Assembly: GCA_003481005.1 (NCBI GenBank)
Contig: QUKC01000018.1
Coordinates: 3,007 to 67,006 of the forward strand
Length of the DNA stretch: 64,000 nucleotides
Direction: 5' to 3'
DNA from: Firmicutes bacterium TM09-10
Lineage (GTDB): Bacteria; Bacillota; Clostridia; Lachnospirales; Lachnospiraceae
The position numbers and the translations under genes were made by a program. Numbering within the stretch: the first letter of the stretch is position 1; each line of letters starts with the position of its first letter. A model generated the notes under the pieces. The model did no database searches. It worked only from the letters and a program-made list of their open reading frames with translations, and was not told where the DNA came from. Positions 34,186 to 42,108 of the stretch are shown piece after piece.

Positions 34186-35274
34186 ATGATTTCAAATCAG
34201 ATCATTCAGACGAGTATCGATGAATTGAAAGCAATTACCAAGGTCGATATTTATGTGTTCGACCTGGATGGCATAAAGGTGGCTGCAACGACTGAGGATA
34301 TCGAGATTTCCCGTGAAATTATTACGGGCTTTGCCGCATCTCCGGCAGATAGCCAGGTGGTCGGCGGATATCATTTTCTGAAGGTGCTGGACGATAGCGA
34401 GGTGGCATATGTCCTGGCGTCGCGCAGCAACAATGATGATGCATATATGGTCGGCAAGATTGCAGTCAGCCAGATTCAGAATCTGATCATTGCTTATAAG
34501 GAACGGTTTGACCGGAACAATTTCTTCCAGAATCTGATTCTGGACAACCTACTTCTGGTAGATATCTATAACCGGGCACAGAAGCTTCATATTGAAGTGG
34601 AGGGACCGAGAATTGTATATCTGGTTGAGACGAGACTGGAAAAAGACAGCAGCGGCATGGAGCTGTTACGAAGCCTGTTCAGCAGCCAGAACGGTGACTA
34701 TATTACCGCAGTGGATGAAAAGAATATTATCCTGATCAAAGCGGTGGAGCGCGATGCTTCCCCGGAATCTCTGGAGCTGGTCGCGAATACGATCGTCGAT
34801 ATGATGAACAGCGAAGCGATGCTCAAGGTGCGCGTTTCCTACGGTACGGTCGTGCAGGAGCTGAGAGAGGTTTCCAAATCTTATAAAGAAGCGACGATGG
34901 CGATGGACGTTGGCAGAATTTTCTATGCGGAAAAAAATGTCATCGCATATTCTACGCTGGGAATCGGACGTCTGATCTACCAGCTGCCCGTCAATCTGTG
35001 CCGGATTTTCATCGAAGAGATTTTCGGTGGCAATCAGGTTTACGATCTGGACGAAGAGACGCTGACAACGATCAACAAATTTTTCGAGAACAACTTAAAT
35101 GTGTCCGAGACGAGCAGACAGCTCTTCATACACAGAAATACGCTTGTATATAGGATTGAAAAGCTGCAGAAAGCGACAGGGCTGGATATCAGAACCTTTG
35201 AGGATGCGATGACCTTTAAGATTGCGATGATGGTCGTCAACTATATGAAGTATCTGGATACACTGGAATATTGA
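34186..35274 (+). CDS. CdaR/PucR-family transcriptional regulator (sugar-diacid type)
   Basis: 362 aa. N-terminal about 130 residues match the putative sugar-diacid recognition domain (ISNQIIQTSIDELKAIT...DLDGIKVAAT). The middle is the GGDEF-like CdaR domain, and the C-terminus holds the PucR-type helix-turn-helix NVSETSRQLFIHRNTLVYRI followed by GLDIRTFEDAM. Despite the shared name this family is unrelated to the CdaA regulator at 14.5 kb. ATG at 34186 with GAGAGGAACGG ahead. The SUFU-fusion gene starts 18 bp after it, but the target is not evident. Confidence 0.9.
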   Translation: MISNQIIQTSIDELKAITKVDIYVFDLDGIKVAATTEDIEISREIITGFAASPADSQVVGGYHFLKVLDDSEVAYVLASRSNNDDAYMVGKIAVSQIQNLIIAYKERFDRNNFFQNLILDNLLLVDIYNRAQKLHIEVEGPRIVYLVETRLEKDSSGMELLRSLFSSQNGDYITAVDEKNIILIKAVERDASPESLELVANTIVDMMNSEAMLKVRVSYGTVVQELREVSKSYKEATMAMDVGRIFYAEKNVIAYSTLGIGRLIYQLPVNLCRIFIEEIFGGNQVYDLDEETLTTINKFFENNLNVSETSRQLFIHRNTLVYRIEKLQKATGLDIRTFEDAMTFKIAMMVVNYMKYLDTLEY

Positions 35275-35292
35275 TAAAAGGGGGAAATACCG

Positions 35293-36222
35293 ATGGAGTT
35301 TCAGGATCGGAATGCAGGGGAGGAGGAATTTTCTCAGGCAATTATTGAAAATCTCTTTCTGTTAAAGGACGGCAGCGTAGTGATGGGTTGTCATGTGGTG
35401 TGCGGTACGGTGCACCGCGGAGACCGTTTTTATTATGTAGACTGTGTTGGCCGGGAGTGTTTTGCAGTAACTGTTGCAGATATCGCGGTGCCGAAGGTCG
35501 GCAGTGTGGAAAAGGTCAGCGCCGGGGAAGAAAATGCGAGACAGGCGGCGATCAAGGTTGCAGAGCGCGTGATCGGCAAGGTACATCCGGGGCATATGCT
35601 GCAGAGCGAGCCGGAAGAGGTTATTTATAAAGAAGCGCCCGGTTGGGATGCGATTACCGAATGCTTTGAAAAGCGTTATCCAGATCAGAAGATTCCGGCA
35701 CATTTCGGCTGTTATGCGAGCTACAAGCCGGATGAAATGGGGCCGCTGGACGGGATCAGCGTTTATAACGGCGGGGACTATTTCCATTTTGTAACCTATG
35801 GTCTTTCTGAACTGTACGAGAAGCAGAACGGCAACCCGGAGCGGAGCGGATACGGGTTTGAGCTGACGCTGAAGCTGAAAAAAGAAGGACTGGAAAATCC
35901 TGCTCTGGAGGTTCGTCATATATGCAGCCTGCTTCAGATGATTGCGGGCATCACGGTCAACAACGGACATCAGTTCACGCCCGGGCAGTTCCTGGCGATG
36001 GGGCAGCAGAGAGGTCTGGATGCCGCATCGAAATCTGCGATCACCGGATTTATCACCAAGGAGGATGATATTGGAACAGTGGAATCTCCCTTTGGCAAGG
36101 TGCAGCTGGTGCAGCTGATCGGTGTAAAAGCAGAAGAAATCGAGCAGATGAAGAACAAGACGATGACGCCTGCGCAGCTGGCAGAGATTTTAAAAGACGG
36201 TTTGACTGACTACAAGAGATAA
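35293..36222 (+). CDS. Suppressor-of-fused domain protein with EF-Tu domain-2-like N-terminus
   Basis: 309 aa. Residues about 110-300 match bacterial SUFU domains: PAHFGCYASYKPDEMGPLDG, ISVYNGGDYFHFVTYGLSEL, SGYGFELTLKLKKE. The first 100 residues look like a translation-factor beta barrel: LLKDGSVVMGCHVVCGTVHRGDRF and VADIAVPKVGSVEKVSAGE follow the EF-Tu domain 2 pattern, ending IGKVHPGHML. SUFU proteins in bacteria have been linked to immunity against polymorphic toxins; no toxin gene is next to this one. The gap after the regulator is 18 bp, so the two are probably cotranscribed. Confidence 0.82.
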   Translation: MEFQDRNAGEEEFSQAIIENLFLLKDGSVVMGCHVVCGTVHRGDRFYYVDCVGRECFAVTVADIAVPKVGSVEKVSAGEENARQAAIKVAERVIGKVHPGHMLQSEPEEVIYKEAPGWDAITECFEKRYPDQKIPAHFGCYASYKPDEMGPLDGISVYNGGDYFHFVTYGLSELYEKQNGNPERSGYGFELTLKLKKEGLENPALEVRHICSLLQMIAGITVNNGHQFTPGQFLAMGQQRGLDAASKSAITGFITKEDDIGTVESPFGKVQLVQLIGVKAEEIEQMKNKTMTPAQLAEILKDGLTDYKR

Positions 36223-36258
36223 GTCGTTTTCGAAAAAAGCAAGGAAAGAGAAGGAAAA

Positions 36259-37155
36259 ATGAAATTTCAGATTGTGAGCGACAGCTCCTGTGATCTGCCG
36301 AAAGAGCGTGCACAGGAACTGGGGGTTGATATTGTTCCGTTTTATGTTTCTTTTGAAGAAGAGAACTATATGAAAGAGGGCGTCGATATCAGCGTAGAGG
36401 ATTTCTACCAGATGATGGCGGACCGGGCAGGAACATTCCCCAAGACTTCGATGCCTTCAGTTCAGGATTATGTCGATGTGTTTGAAAAGTATGTAAAAGA
36501 CGGTGTACCGGTTCTGTGCATCTGCTTAAATGCAGCATTTTCCGGTTCTATTCAGTCGGCGATGAATGCGAAAAACCAGATTCTGGAGGACTATCCGGAA
36601 GCACAGATCGAGGTTGTGGATTCGGAAGAAGTGACGGCATTACAGGGGATGTTTGTTGAGGAAGCCTGCAGACTGCGCGGAGCGGAGCTGGATCTGAAGG
36701 AAACGGTGAAGCTTCTGGAAGAGATCCGTCCGACCGGCAGAATCTTTTTTACAACGAACGATCTGGATTATCTGCAGCATGGCGGCAGAATTGGCAGAGC
36801 GGCGGCGACAATCGGCAATGTTTTAAAGATCAAGCCGATGATCGAATATGTCAATAAAGAGCTGGTCTCAGCAGGTGTCAGCAGAGGAAGAAAAAAATCA
36901 CTGCAGTCTGTGATCGATAAGGCGAAGGCTTATATTGAGGCGGACCATATTGATTTAAAAGAATACCGGATAGGTCTGGAATGCGGACTGGACAAAGAAG
37001 AATTCCGTAAATTTGAAGAACAGGTGAAGGCTGCATTTAAGGACTACGAAGGAGAGATCGAACGGTTTGAAGTCTTTCACGTAGGTGCGACGATCGGTGT
37101 CCATACCGGCCCGTACCCGACAGGTATCGCATTATTAAAGCGCTGCCGTTACTGA
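36259..37155 (+). CDS. DegV family fatty-acid-binding protein
   Basis: 298 aa. DegV/FakB proteins bind a fatty acid and present it to the kinase FakA. N-terminus FQIVSDSSCDLPKERAQ, the PKTSMPSVQDY segment (conserved Thr-Ser), LNAAFSGSIQSAMNA and the C-terminal FHVGATIGVHTGPYPTGIAL match the family. No fakA-like kinase is adjacent. AAGGAAAGAGAAGG precedes the ATG. A TetR regulator gene follows after 24 bp and is likely cotranscribed. Confidence 0.93.
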   Translation: MKFQIVSDSSCDLPKERAQELGVDIVPFYVSFEEENYMKEGVDISVEDFYQMMADRAGTFPKTSMPSVQDYVDVFEKYVKDGVPVLCICLNAAFSGSIQSAMNAKNQILEDYPEAQIEVVDSEEVTALQGMFVEEACRLRGAELDLKETVKLLEEIRPTGRIFFTTNDLDYLQHGGRIGRAAATIGNVLKIKPMIEYVNKELVSAGVSRGRKKSLQSVIDKAKAYIEADHIDLKEYRIGLECGLDKEEFRKFEEQVKAAFKDYEGEIERFEVFHVGATIGVHTGPYPTGIALLKRCRY

Positions 37156-37179
37156 TGCAGCTTTTATCCGGAGGTTGAG

Positions 37180-37764
37180 ATGGCGGATTCCAACATTACC
37201 AAAAATGCACTGGCCGTATCGATGAAGAAGCTGATGGAGAAAAAGCCTTTTTCCAAAATCAGCGTAGGAGATATCTGCGAGGATTGCGGCATGAACCGGA
37301 AAAGCTTTTATTATCATTTCCGGGACAAATATGACCTGGTAAACTGGATTTTTTATGTGGATTTTATTGAGCGGATGGACTGGAGCAGCTGCCGCAATGA
37401 GTGGGATATGCTGGAAGCACTCTGCAGCCATTTTTACAGGGAGCGTCTGTTTTATCAGAACGCGCTTCAGGTAGAAGGACAGAATTCTTTCCGGGAATAT
37501 TTCTGTGGAATGCTTCGTCCGGTTTTGATGCTCCTGACACAGAATCTGGTGGAAGAGGGGCGGAAAAAGGAGTTCTATATCGCCTTTCTGTGCGAGGGTG
37601 TTTTGGGAGAACTGGTCTACTGGCTGCGCGAGGGCAGTAAGATTACACCGGAGGAGTTTGTAGAGGATTTACATGATATTTCTCTGGGTCTTGCCCGGAA
37701 AATCATTGCAGATGAAGCCGGCACGCAGAATGAGATTCCGCTTTTTCAGAATAAAAAAGTTTAA
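37180..37764 (+). CDS. TetR/AcrR-family transcriptional regulator
   Basis: 194 aa. N-terminal helix-turn-helix: FSKISVGDICEDCGMNRKSF then YYHFRDKYDLVNWIF, the standard TetR DNA-binding layout (residues 24-55). The C-terminal half resembles the TetR_C group seen with dihydroxyacetone-kinase-type regulators (YIAFLCEGVLGELVYWL). It sits directly after degV, so it may respond to a lipid or metabolite linked to that gene; this is inference. A terminator follows. Confidence 0.9.
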   Translation: MADSNITKNALAVSMKKLMEKKPFSKISVGDICEDCGMNRKSFYYHFRDKYDLVNWIFYVDFIERMDWSSCRNEWDMLEALCSHFYRERLFYQNALQVEGQNSFREYFCGMLRPVLMLLTQNLVEEGRKKEFYIAFLCEGVLGELVYWLREGSKITPEEFVEDLHDISLGLARKIIADEAGTQNEIPLFQNKKV

Positions 37765-37776
37765 AAATGGGAAAAG

Positions 37777-37833
37777 AAAAGTGTATGGACTGTGTTTTTT
37801 TGGAAAAACCAACAGAGCATACACTTTTTTGAT
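37777..37833 (+). terminator. Terminator after the TetR gene
   Basis: AAAAGTGTATG (37777-37787) pairs perfectly with CATACACTTTT (37818-37828); T-run follows. Confidence 0.88.
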
Positions 37834-37865
37834 GGAAAAGTAAATCTGCGCTTTCGTAAAGCAAC

Positions 37866-37886
37866 GGAGCGTGCATTCTATTGTTT
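37866..37886. repeat. R1 half-copy (right arm only)
   Basis: GGAGCGTGCATTCTATTGTT corresponds to the right half of R1; the left arm is missing. It abuts the stop codon of the minus-strand 303-aa gene. Confidence 0.7.
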
Positions 37887-38797
37887 CACAGGTTTTTCCG
37901 GGACGATATCAAAAGCTGCTGGATCCGGGCAACGTCAGCGTCCAGATGAATGAGAAGCGCCGGATACGTCTGGTGGAGACGGGCGTCTAAAATGGCATTG
38001 TCGACAAGAAGCCGGTTATCCTGCGTTGTATCGGCAGCAGCCAGGAAGAAGAGCAGAGGGCTGCCCCAGGAAAGCATCTCGGAAATCTGTGAGTCGGAGA
38101 TCCTTTCAGCCGCGTTTGTATTGTCGTATGTGCGGCAGACACCGTAGATACGCTGGCGCGCATTCAAAAGGTCGACAAGCTGACGGCTCTGCAGGGAGCC
38201 GAACGGAACCAGAAATGCGAGGTTGTCGCAGCTGCAGGTGAGTTCCAGAAGGTCGTCCGAGTAGGTGCAGTCGGTGTCCATGAAGTCGAGGAAAAAGCTG
38301 CAGTCAGGAAATTCGCGGATAAGCCCCAGCTGTCTGGTGTCTGTGGTAATGCTCTGGGCAGGCATATGGAGACGGAACGCGTAGGTACCATTTTTCAGGG
38401 CGGCGGAGAGCTGTTCTTTTAACTGGGAGGCAGAGCTTTCCGGAGAAAGGGAGATCTCTGCAAGCCAGTGCGGATAGTCTTTTTCAGCGGTAATCTGACG
38501 GAGCCGGGAAGCGCCGCAGGTCCAGGAATTATAGCCGATATTGATGCCGAGCGTCTTGAGGGAGTCGGTATCGACGGAAGAAACCAGCTGCTTTAGCATT
38601 TCATAATAAGGACCGTCTTCGTTGAGCAGCAATCTCTGGAAGAGGGAAAAAAGCTCTTCCTGAAAACGTCCCTTGGCAAACTGACGTCCGAGGTCAGCCA
38701 GACGACGGATACTTCTGTATGGATCTTCTTTTATATTTTTGAGGCACTGGCTGACTGCAAAATCGATCAGGCCGCGGGTAATGTCATTTTTCGTCAT
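37886..38797 (-). CDS. Uncharacterised 303-aa soluble protein
   Basis: 303 aa, no signal peptide or membrane segment. I do not recognise the family. The N-terminal 70 residues are helical (ITRGLIDFAVSQCLKNIKED...FSLFQRLL). The rest alternates strands and helices as in a TIM-type barrel: TLGINIGYNSWTCGASRLRQ, YAFRLHMPAQSITTDT, CSFFLDFMDTDC. That ground plan resembles radical-SAM proteins, but no CxxxCxxC cluster motif is present. The stop codon is beside an R1 half-copy. The gene is monocistronic. Confidence 0.78.
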   Translation of the reverse strand: MTKNDITRGLIDFAVSQCLKNIKEDPYRSIRRLADLGRQFAKGRFQEELFSLFQRLLLNEDGPYYEMLKQLVSSVDTDSLKTLGINIGYNSWTCGASRLRQITAEKDYPHWLAEISLSPESSASQLKEQLSAALKNGTYAFRLHMPAQSITTDTRQLGLIREFPDCSFFLDFMDTDCTYSDDLLELTCSCDNLAFLVPFGSLQSRQLVDLLNARQRIYGVCRTYDNTNAAERISDSQISEMLSWGSPLLFFLAAADTTQDNRLLVDNAILDARLHQTYPALLIHLDADVARIQQLLISSRKNL

Positions 38798-38890
38798 AAC
38801 GGCTCCTTTGACTGGTTGTAAGTTTATAAATAGACAAAAATCAGTTTTTTTTCTATTTTAACGTACTTATAGCTTACATGAGAACATAAA

Positions 38891-38952
38891 ATAAAAAAAT
38901 GGACAGATATTTTGAACTGTCCGAAAGTGAGACATTCAAAATGGTCTGTCCT
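38891..38952 (-). terminator. Probable terminator of the minus-strand M24 peptidase gene
   Basis: GGACAGATATTTTGA (38901-38915) pairs with TCAAAATGGTCTGTCC (38936-38951) with small mismatches. Read on the minus strand it runs into a T7 tract (38899-38893). Confidence 0.65.
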
Positions 38953-38960
38953 TTTCCCGT

Positions 38961-38983
38961 AACAATAGAATGCCCGCAGCGCG
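38961..38983. repeat. R1 half-copy (left arm)
   Basis: AACAATAGAATGCCCGCAGC is the left half of R1; the right arm is replaced by GCGACC. A complete R1 follows 10 bases later. Confidence 0.7.
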
Positions 38984-38992
38984 ACCTTTTAT

Positions 38993-39032
38993 TCATGACA
39001 ATAGAATGCTCGCAGAGCGTGCATTCTATTGT
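38993..39032. repeat. R1 palindrome
   Basis: TCATGACAATAGAATGCTCG then CAGAGCGTGCATTCTATTGT, a full 40-mer, downstream of the M24 peptidase stop. Confidence 0.93.
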
Positions 39033-39071
39033 TGTGTACAAATTTTTTAGAGGATAGAATGCGGCGGCAGG

Positions 39072-40151
39072 TCAGCCAATGACTTTCCAATGTTTGTCGG
39101 CGTGGTTTAAAACCTCGCAGCCGTCAGCAGTGACTAACACAAGGTCTTCTACACGAACACCAAATTTGCCGGGCAGATAGACGCCGGGTTCGATGGAGAA
39201 GGTCATGCCCTCCTGAACCTCAGCCGAATTGCCCTGGCTGACGTCGCCGGCTTCATGGGCCTGCATGCCGATGGAGTGTCCGAGACGATGCGTGAAATAT
39301 TCGCCGTATCCTGCTTCGGAGATCACGTCCCGCGCTGCCTTGTCCAGATCGCAGAAACGCACGCCTGGACGAATCAGGCTTTCCGCTTTTTCGTTGGCGC
39401 TGCGGACGAGGTCGTGGATCGCAGCGTAGTCCGGATCGGCCGTTTCGCAGAAAAAGGTACGGGTCATATCGGAGCAGTAGCCCTCTTTTTCACAGCCCAT
39501 ATCGATAACGATGCCGTCGCCGGGCTTTAATACGGTGTCGTCAGGCTCGTGGTGCGGGTCAGCAGCGTTTGCACCGAACGAAACTATGGTGGAAAAGCTT
39601 TCTATACATCCGGCTTCTTTATAGAGAGAGCGGATATAATCTGCACATTCCAGCTCGGTCATGCCTGCTTTGATGTGGGCGGCAGCTTTTTCGATGCAGA
39701 CATCGTTTAAAAGGGACGCCTCACGCATTTTCTGACGCTCATATTCGTCCTTGATTGCGCGCTCGCCGTCGATGCAGGAGGATGCGTTTACATAGCGGAC
39801 ATTGGGATGATGCTCCATCAGGGCGAGCAGGAAACGTGCGGGCCAGTTTTTGTCGATACCCATGTCTACGTTGCCGTCCACCAGCCCCGCGATAACGGCA
39901 ACGCCGTCGTCTGTATCGGAAAACCAGGTTTTCGGGATATCGATATCCGGGACAACAAAAAGATTATTTAAGAAAAAGCGATGCTTTCCGTCAGTGCGCA
40001 GGTACAGCGCATAGAGACGTTCGTAAGGGTCAACCCATACGCCGGTCAGATAGCGGATGCTCAAAGGATCGCTGACGATCATCTGAGTCAGACCCATTTT
40101 GGTTAAGCGGGAGCAGACATGCTCCAGCCGTGTTATATACATCTGTTCCAT
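39072..40151 (-). CDS. M24 family metallopeptidase (Xaa-Pro aminopeptidase-like)
   Basis: 359 aa. The N-terminal creatinase-like domain (about 1-125) is followed by the pita-bread catalytic domain. Metal ligands are all visible: Asp in VIDMGCEKEG, Asp in CSDMTRTFF, His in HRLGHSIGMQAHE, Glu in FSIEPGVYLPG and Glu in GVRVEDLV. It should remove an N-terminal residue ahead of proline from peptides in the cytoplasm. AAAGGAGATT precedes the ATG. Monocistronic. Confidence 0.94.
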   Translation of the reverse strand: MEQMYITRLEHVCSRLTKMGLTQMIVSDPLSIRYLTGVWVDPYERLYALYLRTDGKHRFFLNNLFVVPDIDIPKTWFSDTDDGVAVIAGLVDGNVDMGIDKNWPARFLLALMEHHPNVRYVNASSCIDGERAIKDEYERQKMREASLLNDVCIEKAAAHIKAGMTELECADYIRSLYKEAGCIESFSTIVSFGANAADPHHEPDDTVLKPGDGIVIDMGCEKEGYCSDMTRTFFCETADPDYAAIHDLVRSANEKAESLIRPGVRFCDLDKAARDVISEAGYGEYFTHRLGHSIGMQAHEAGDVSQGNSAEVQEGMTFSIEPGVYLPGKFGVRVEDLVLVTADGCEVLNHADKHWKVIG

Positions 40152-40241
40152 AGAAAAAATCTCCTTTCATGATAAGGAATGCGCCAGGGGCGCTGCGCAT
40201 TTATCATAATCCTTTCGGATAGCGGATGACAAGGTATTTTT

Positions 40242-40299
40242 GCGAATGGCGCGAGTGAACAGTAACAAAATTCATTACAGTTCATTTGTACCATTTGCG
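40242..40299. repeat. R4 element, short form
   Basis: GCGAATGGCGCGAGTGAACA and the roughly complementary TTACAGTTCATTTGTACCAT...TTGCG face each other with a short AT-rich centre, upstream of the DUF378 gene. Confidence 0.65.
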
Positions 40300-40433
40300 T
40301 ATAAAATCGACGGAAACCGGAAACGCTGTAAATGGCTGGCAGACAGTTCAAACGATAGGGTCGTTTCATGACTATGTCATTGCATTATATGACTATGTCA
40401 TGTCTGCCATGCTATCTGAAAGGAGGCTGAAAA

Positions 40434-40637
40434 ATGAGCAAGACACTGGATTATATCGCGTTGATCGTCGTCTTTATTGGAGCTGTCAACTGGGGACTGA
40501 TCGGATTGTTCCGGCTGGATCTGGTGCGGCTGATCTTTGGGGATATGACGTGGATCAGCCGGATTATTTATGTGCTGGTCGGAATTTGCGGCATCTATTT
40601 GCTGACATTTCTGGGTAGGGTTGACCAGGAGGCGTAA
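40434..40637 (+). CDS. DUF378 family small membrane protein
   Basis: 67 aa, two membrane helices (about 7-27 and 41-61). LDYIALIVVFIGAVNWGLIGLF and WISRIIYVLVGICGIYLL are textbook DUF378 sequence. Function unknown. GAAAGGAGGCTG precedes the ATG. Confidence 0.92.
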   Translation: MSKTLDYIALIVVFIGAVNWGLIGLFRLDLVRLIFGDMTWISRIIYVLVGICGIYLLTFLGRVDQEA

Positions 40638-40716
40638 GCCGTCGAAAAGTAGTCCGAACGCAGTTTCAGGGAATTTTATCGGTATGACAGGAAACAACGT
40701 TTCGGCGGTTCATTTC

Positions 40717-40782
40717 GCACCTGAGCATTGCAGTGTTCAGGTGCGGATGAACTGTACAGTTCACTCGCACCATTCGCGGTGA
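40717..40782. repeat. R4-related overlapping hairpins
   Basis: GGTGCGGATGAACTGT and ACAGTTCACTCGCACC form a near-perfect palindrome (40740-40771), extended by CATTCGCGG as in other R4 ends. It overlaps an upstream hairpin GCACCTGA/TCAGGTGC (40718-40744), so only one can form at a time. Confidence 0.65.
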
Positions 40783-40790
40783 CGGAACGG

Positions 40791-40819
40791 TTGAATCTAA
40801 AACGCAGACATAGTAAAAT
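40791..40819 (+). promoter_or_regulatory. Promoter-like sequence for the R5 RNA
   Basis: TTGAAT (40791-40796), 17-bp spacer, TAAAAT (40814-40819). The expected start, near 40826, is the first base of the outer R5 stem. Confidence 0.55.
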
Positions 40820-40825
40820 AAGAAT

Positions 40826-41018
40826 GATGTCGGGGTCAAAAGCCCCCGACTTGATGCCTACGGATTGTTTCGTGCTGCGCACTTCCACAATCCTGCCCGA
40901 TAGTCGCATATCGTGGGCTTATCATCCCACTTTTATGCTTCTATCGGGGCGGGTCACAAGGTCTTTCACCCACCTATGAGCAAGCTCATGTGGGCTTAGA
41001 CCTTTTGACCCTGGCATC
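40826..41018 (+). ncRNA. R5, highly structured RNA element upstream of yitT
   Basis: Outer stem: GATGTCGGGGTCAAAAG (40826-40842) pairs with CTTTTGACCCTGGCATC (41002-41018) over all 17 positions, two of them G-U. Inside: GGATTGT/ACAATCC enclosing GTGC-TGC-GCAC; CCCGATAG/CTATCGGG enclosing GCAT/ATGC and GTGGG/CCCAC; AAGGTCT/AGACCTT enclosing CCCAC/GTGGG and ATGAGC-AA-GCTCAT. An alternative GTCGGGG/CCCCGAC hairpin (40829-40850) would compete with the outer stem. It contains no credible frame. Size and style recall large bacterial RNAs such as the raiA motif, which I cannot confirm. Confidence 0.75.
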
Positions 41019-41079
41019 GTAAGAATACAGGGATTGCCTGGTGCAATAAAAATCTGCAGGGAAAAGCAGGAGGACAGGA

Positions 41080-42003
41080 ATGGGAGAGACAAAGGAAGAA
41101 AAACGGGGACAATTTCAGCGTTTGGAAGGAGAAATTGCAGAAGAATCCAAACGGCTGGCGATCGCAATCGGGGGCGCGGCAATTTATTCAGCGGGCGTCA
41201 ATTTGTTTATCGTACCGGCAGGATTGTACAGTGGAGGCATTATGGGTTTTGCCCAGATTGTACGAACGATTTTGGTCAGTTATCTGCATCTGCCGATTCA
41301 GAATTTTGATATCGCGGGTCTGATTTATTATGCGATCAATATTCCGGTGCTTCTGCTCGGTATGAAAGATATTGGAAAACAGTTTTTCGTAAAAACGATT
41401 TGCTGTCTGACAGCGGTGACGATATTTTTGTCGTTTATCCCGATTCCGACGGAGACGCTTTTACATAATGACATTCTGGGCAGCACGGTGATCGGTGCCC
41501 TGATGTGCGGCTTTGGCATGGGAACGGCGCTCCGGATGGGAGCATCGCTGGGCGGAACTGATATTATTGCGCTGCTTTTGATCAAATGGAAGAAAAATAT
41601 CAGCGTCGGCAAGGTCAATATCATCACGAACGCCGTACTTTACGGAATCTGCCTGTTCCTGTTTGACGTCAGCACCGTGATTTATTCTCTGATCTACGCG
41701 GCGGTCAGCGCGTTTGCGGTCGATCACGAGCATTCACAGAACATTAACGTCGAGGTGCGGATTATCACGAAGCTGGACGACAAGGGACTGGAGCAGGAAA
41801 TTCTGCAGAAGATGGACAGAGGAATTACTCGTCTGGAAAGCACGGGCGCTTACACGAATGAAAAGTCGAACATGCTTTACATTCTCGTGTCCAAGTACGA
41901 GGTCGGTCAGCTGAAAAACATTGTGCTCAAATACGATCCGCATGCGTTTATTGTTATGAATGAGGGCGTGACGGTTATCGGACATTATAAAAAGAAGCTG
42001 TAA
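41080..42003 (+). CDS. YitT family membrane protein (DUF2179 C-terminus)
   Basis: 307 aa. About five to six helices in residues 25-215 (AIYSAGVNLFIVPAGLYSGG at the first), with the family's GASLGGTDIIALLLIKWK; the soluble C-terminal DUF2179 domain spans about 225-305 (RIITKLDDKGLEQEIL ... DPHAFIVMNEG). Transport or regulatory function not established. GCAGGAGGACAGG precedes the ATG. It lies 61 bp after the R5 RNA, with no terminator between, so R5 may be its leader. Confidence 0.92.
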   Translation: MGETKEEKRGQFQRLEGEIAEESKRLAIAIGGAAIYSAGVNLFIVPAGLYSGGIMGFAQIVRTILVSYLHLPIQNFDIAGLIYYAINIPVLLLGMKDIGKQFFVKTICCLTAVTIFLSFIPIPTETLLHNDILGSTVIGALMCGFGMGTALRMGASLGGTDIIALLLIKWKKNISVGKVNIITNAVLYGICLFLFDVSTVIYSLIYAAVSAFAVDHEHSQNINVEVRIITKLDDKGLEQEILQKMDRGITRLESTGAYTNEKSNMLYILVSKYEVGQLKNIVLKYDPHAFIVMNEGVTVIGHYKKKL

Positions 42004-42011
42004 AAAATGGT

Positions 42012-42050
42012 AAAAAATGGCATCCATGATAGAGTGGGTGCCATTTTTTA
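42012..42050. terminator. Bidirectional terminator between yitT and the DUF1846 gene
   Basis: AAAAAATGGCA and TGCCATTTTTT form a perfect 11-bp stem with A- and T-runs on both sides, between two convergent genes. Confidence 0.9.
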
Positions 42051-42108
42051 CATAATAAACATGGCGGAGCAAAATAATGTTGAATTTGTACTCCGCCGGA
42101 AATCCTGT

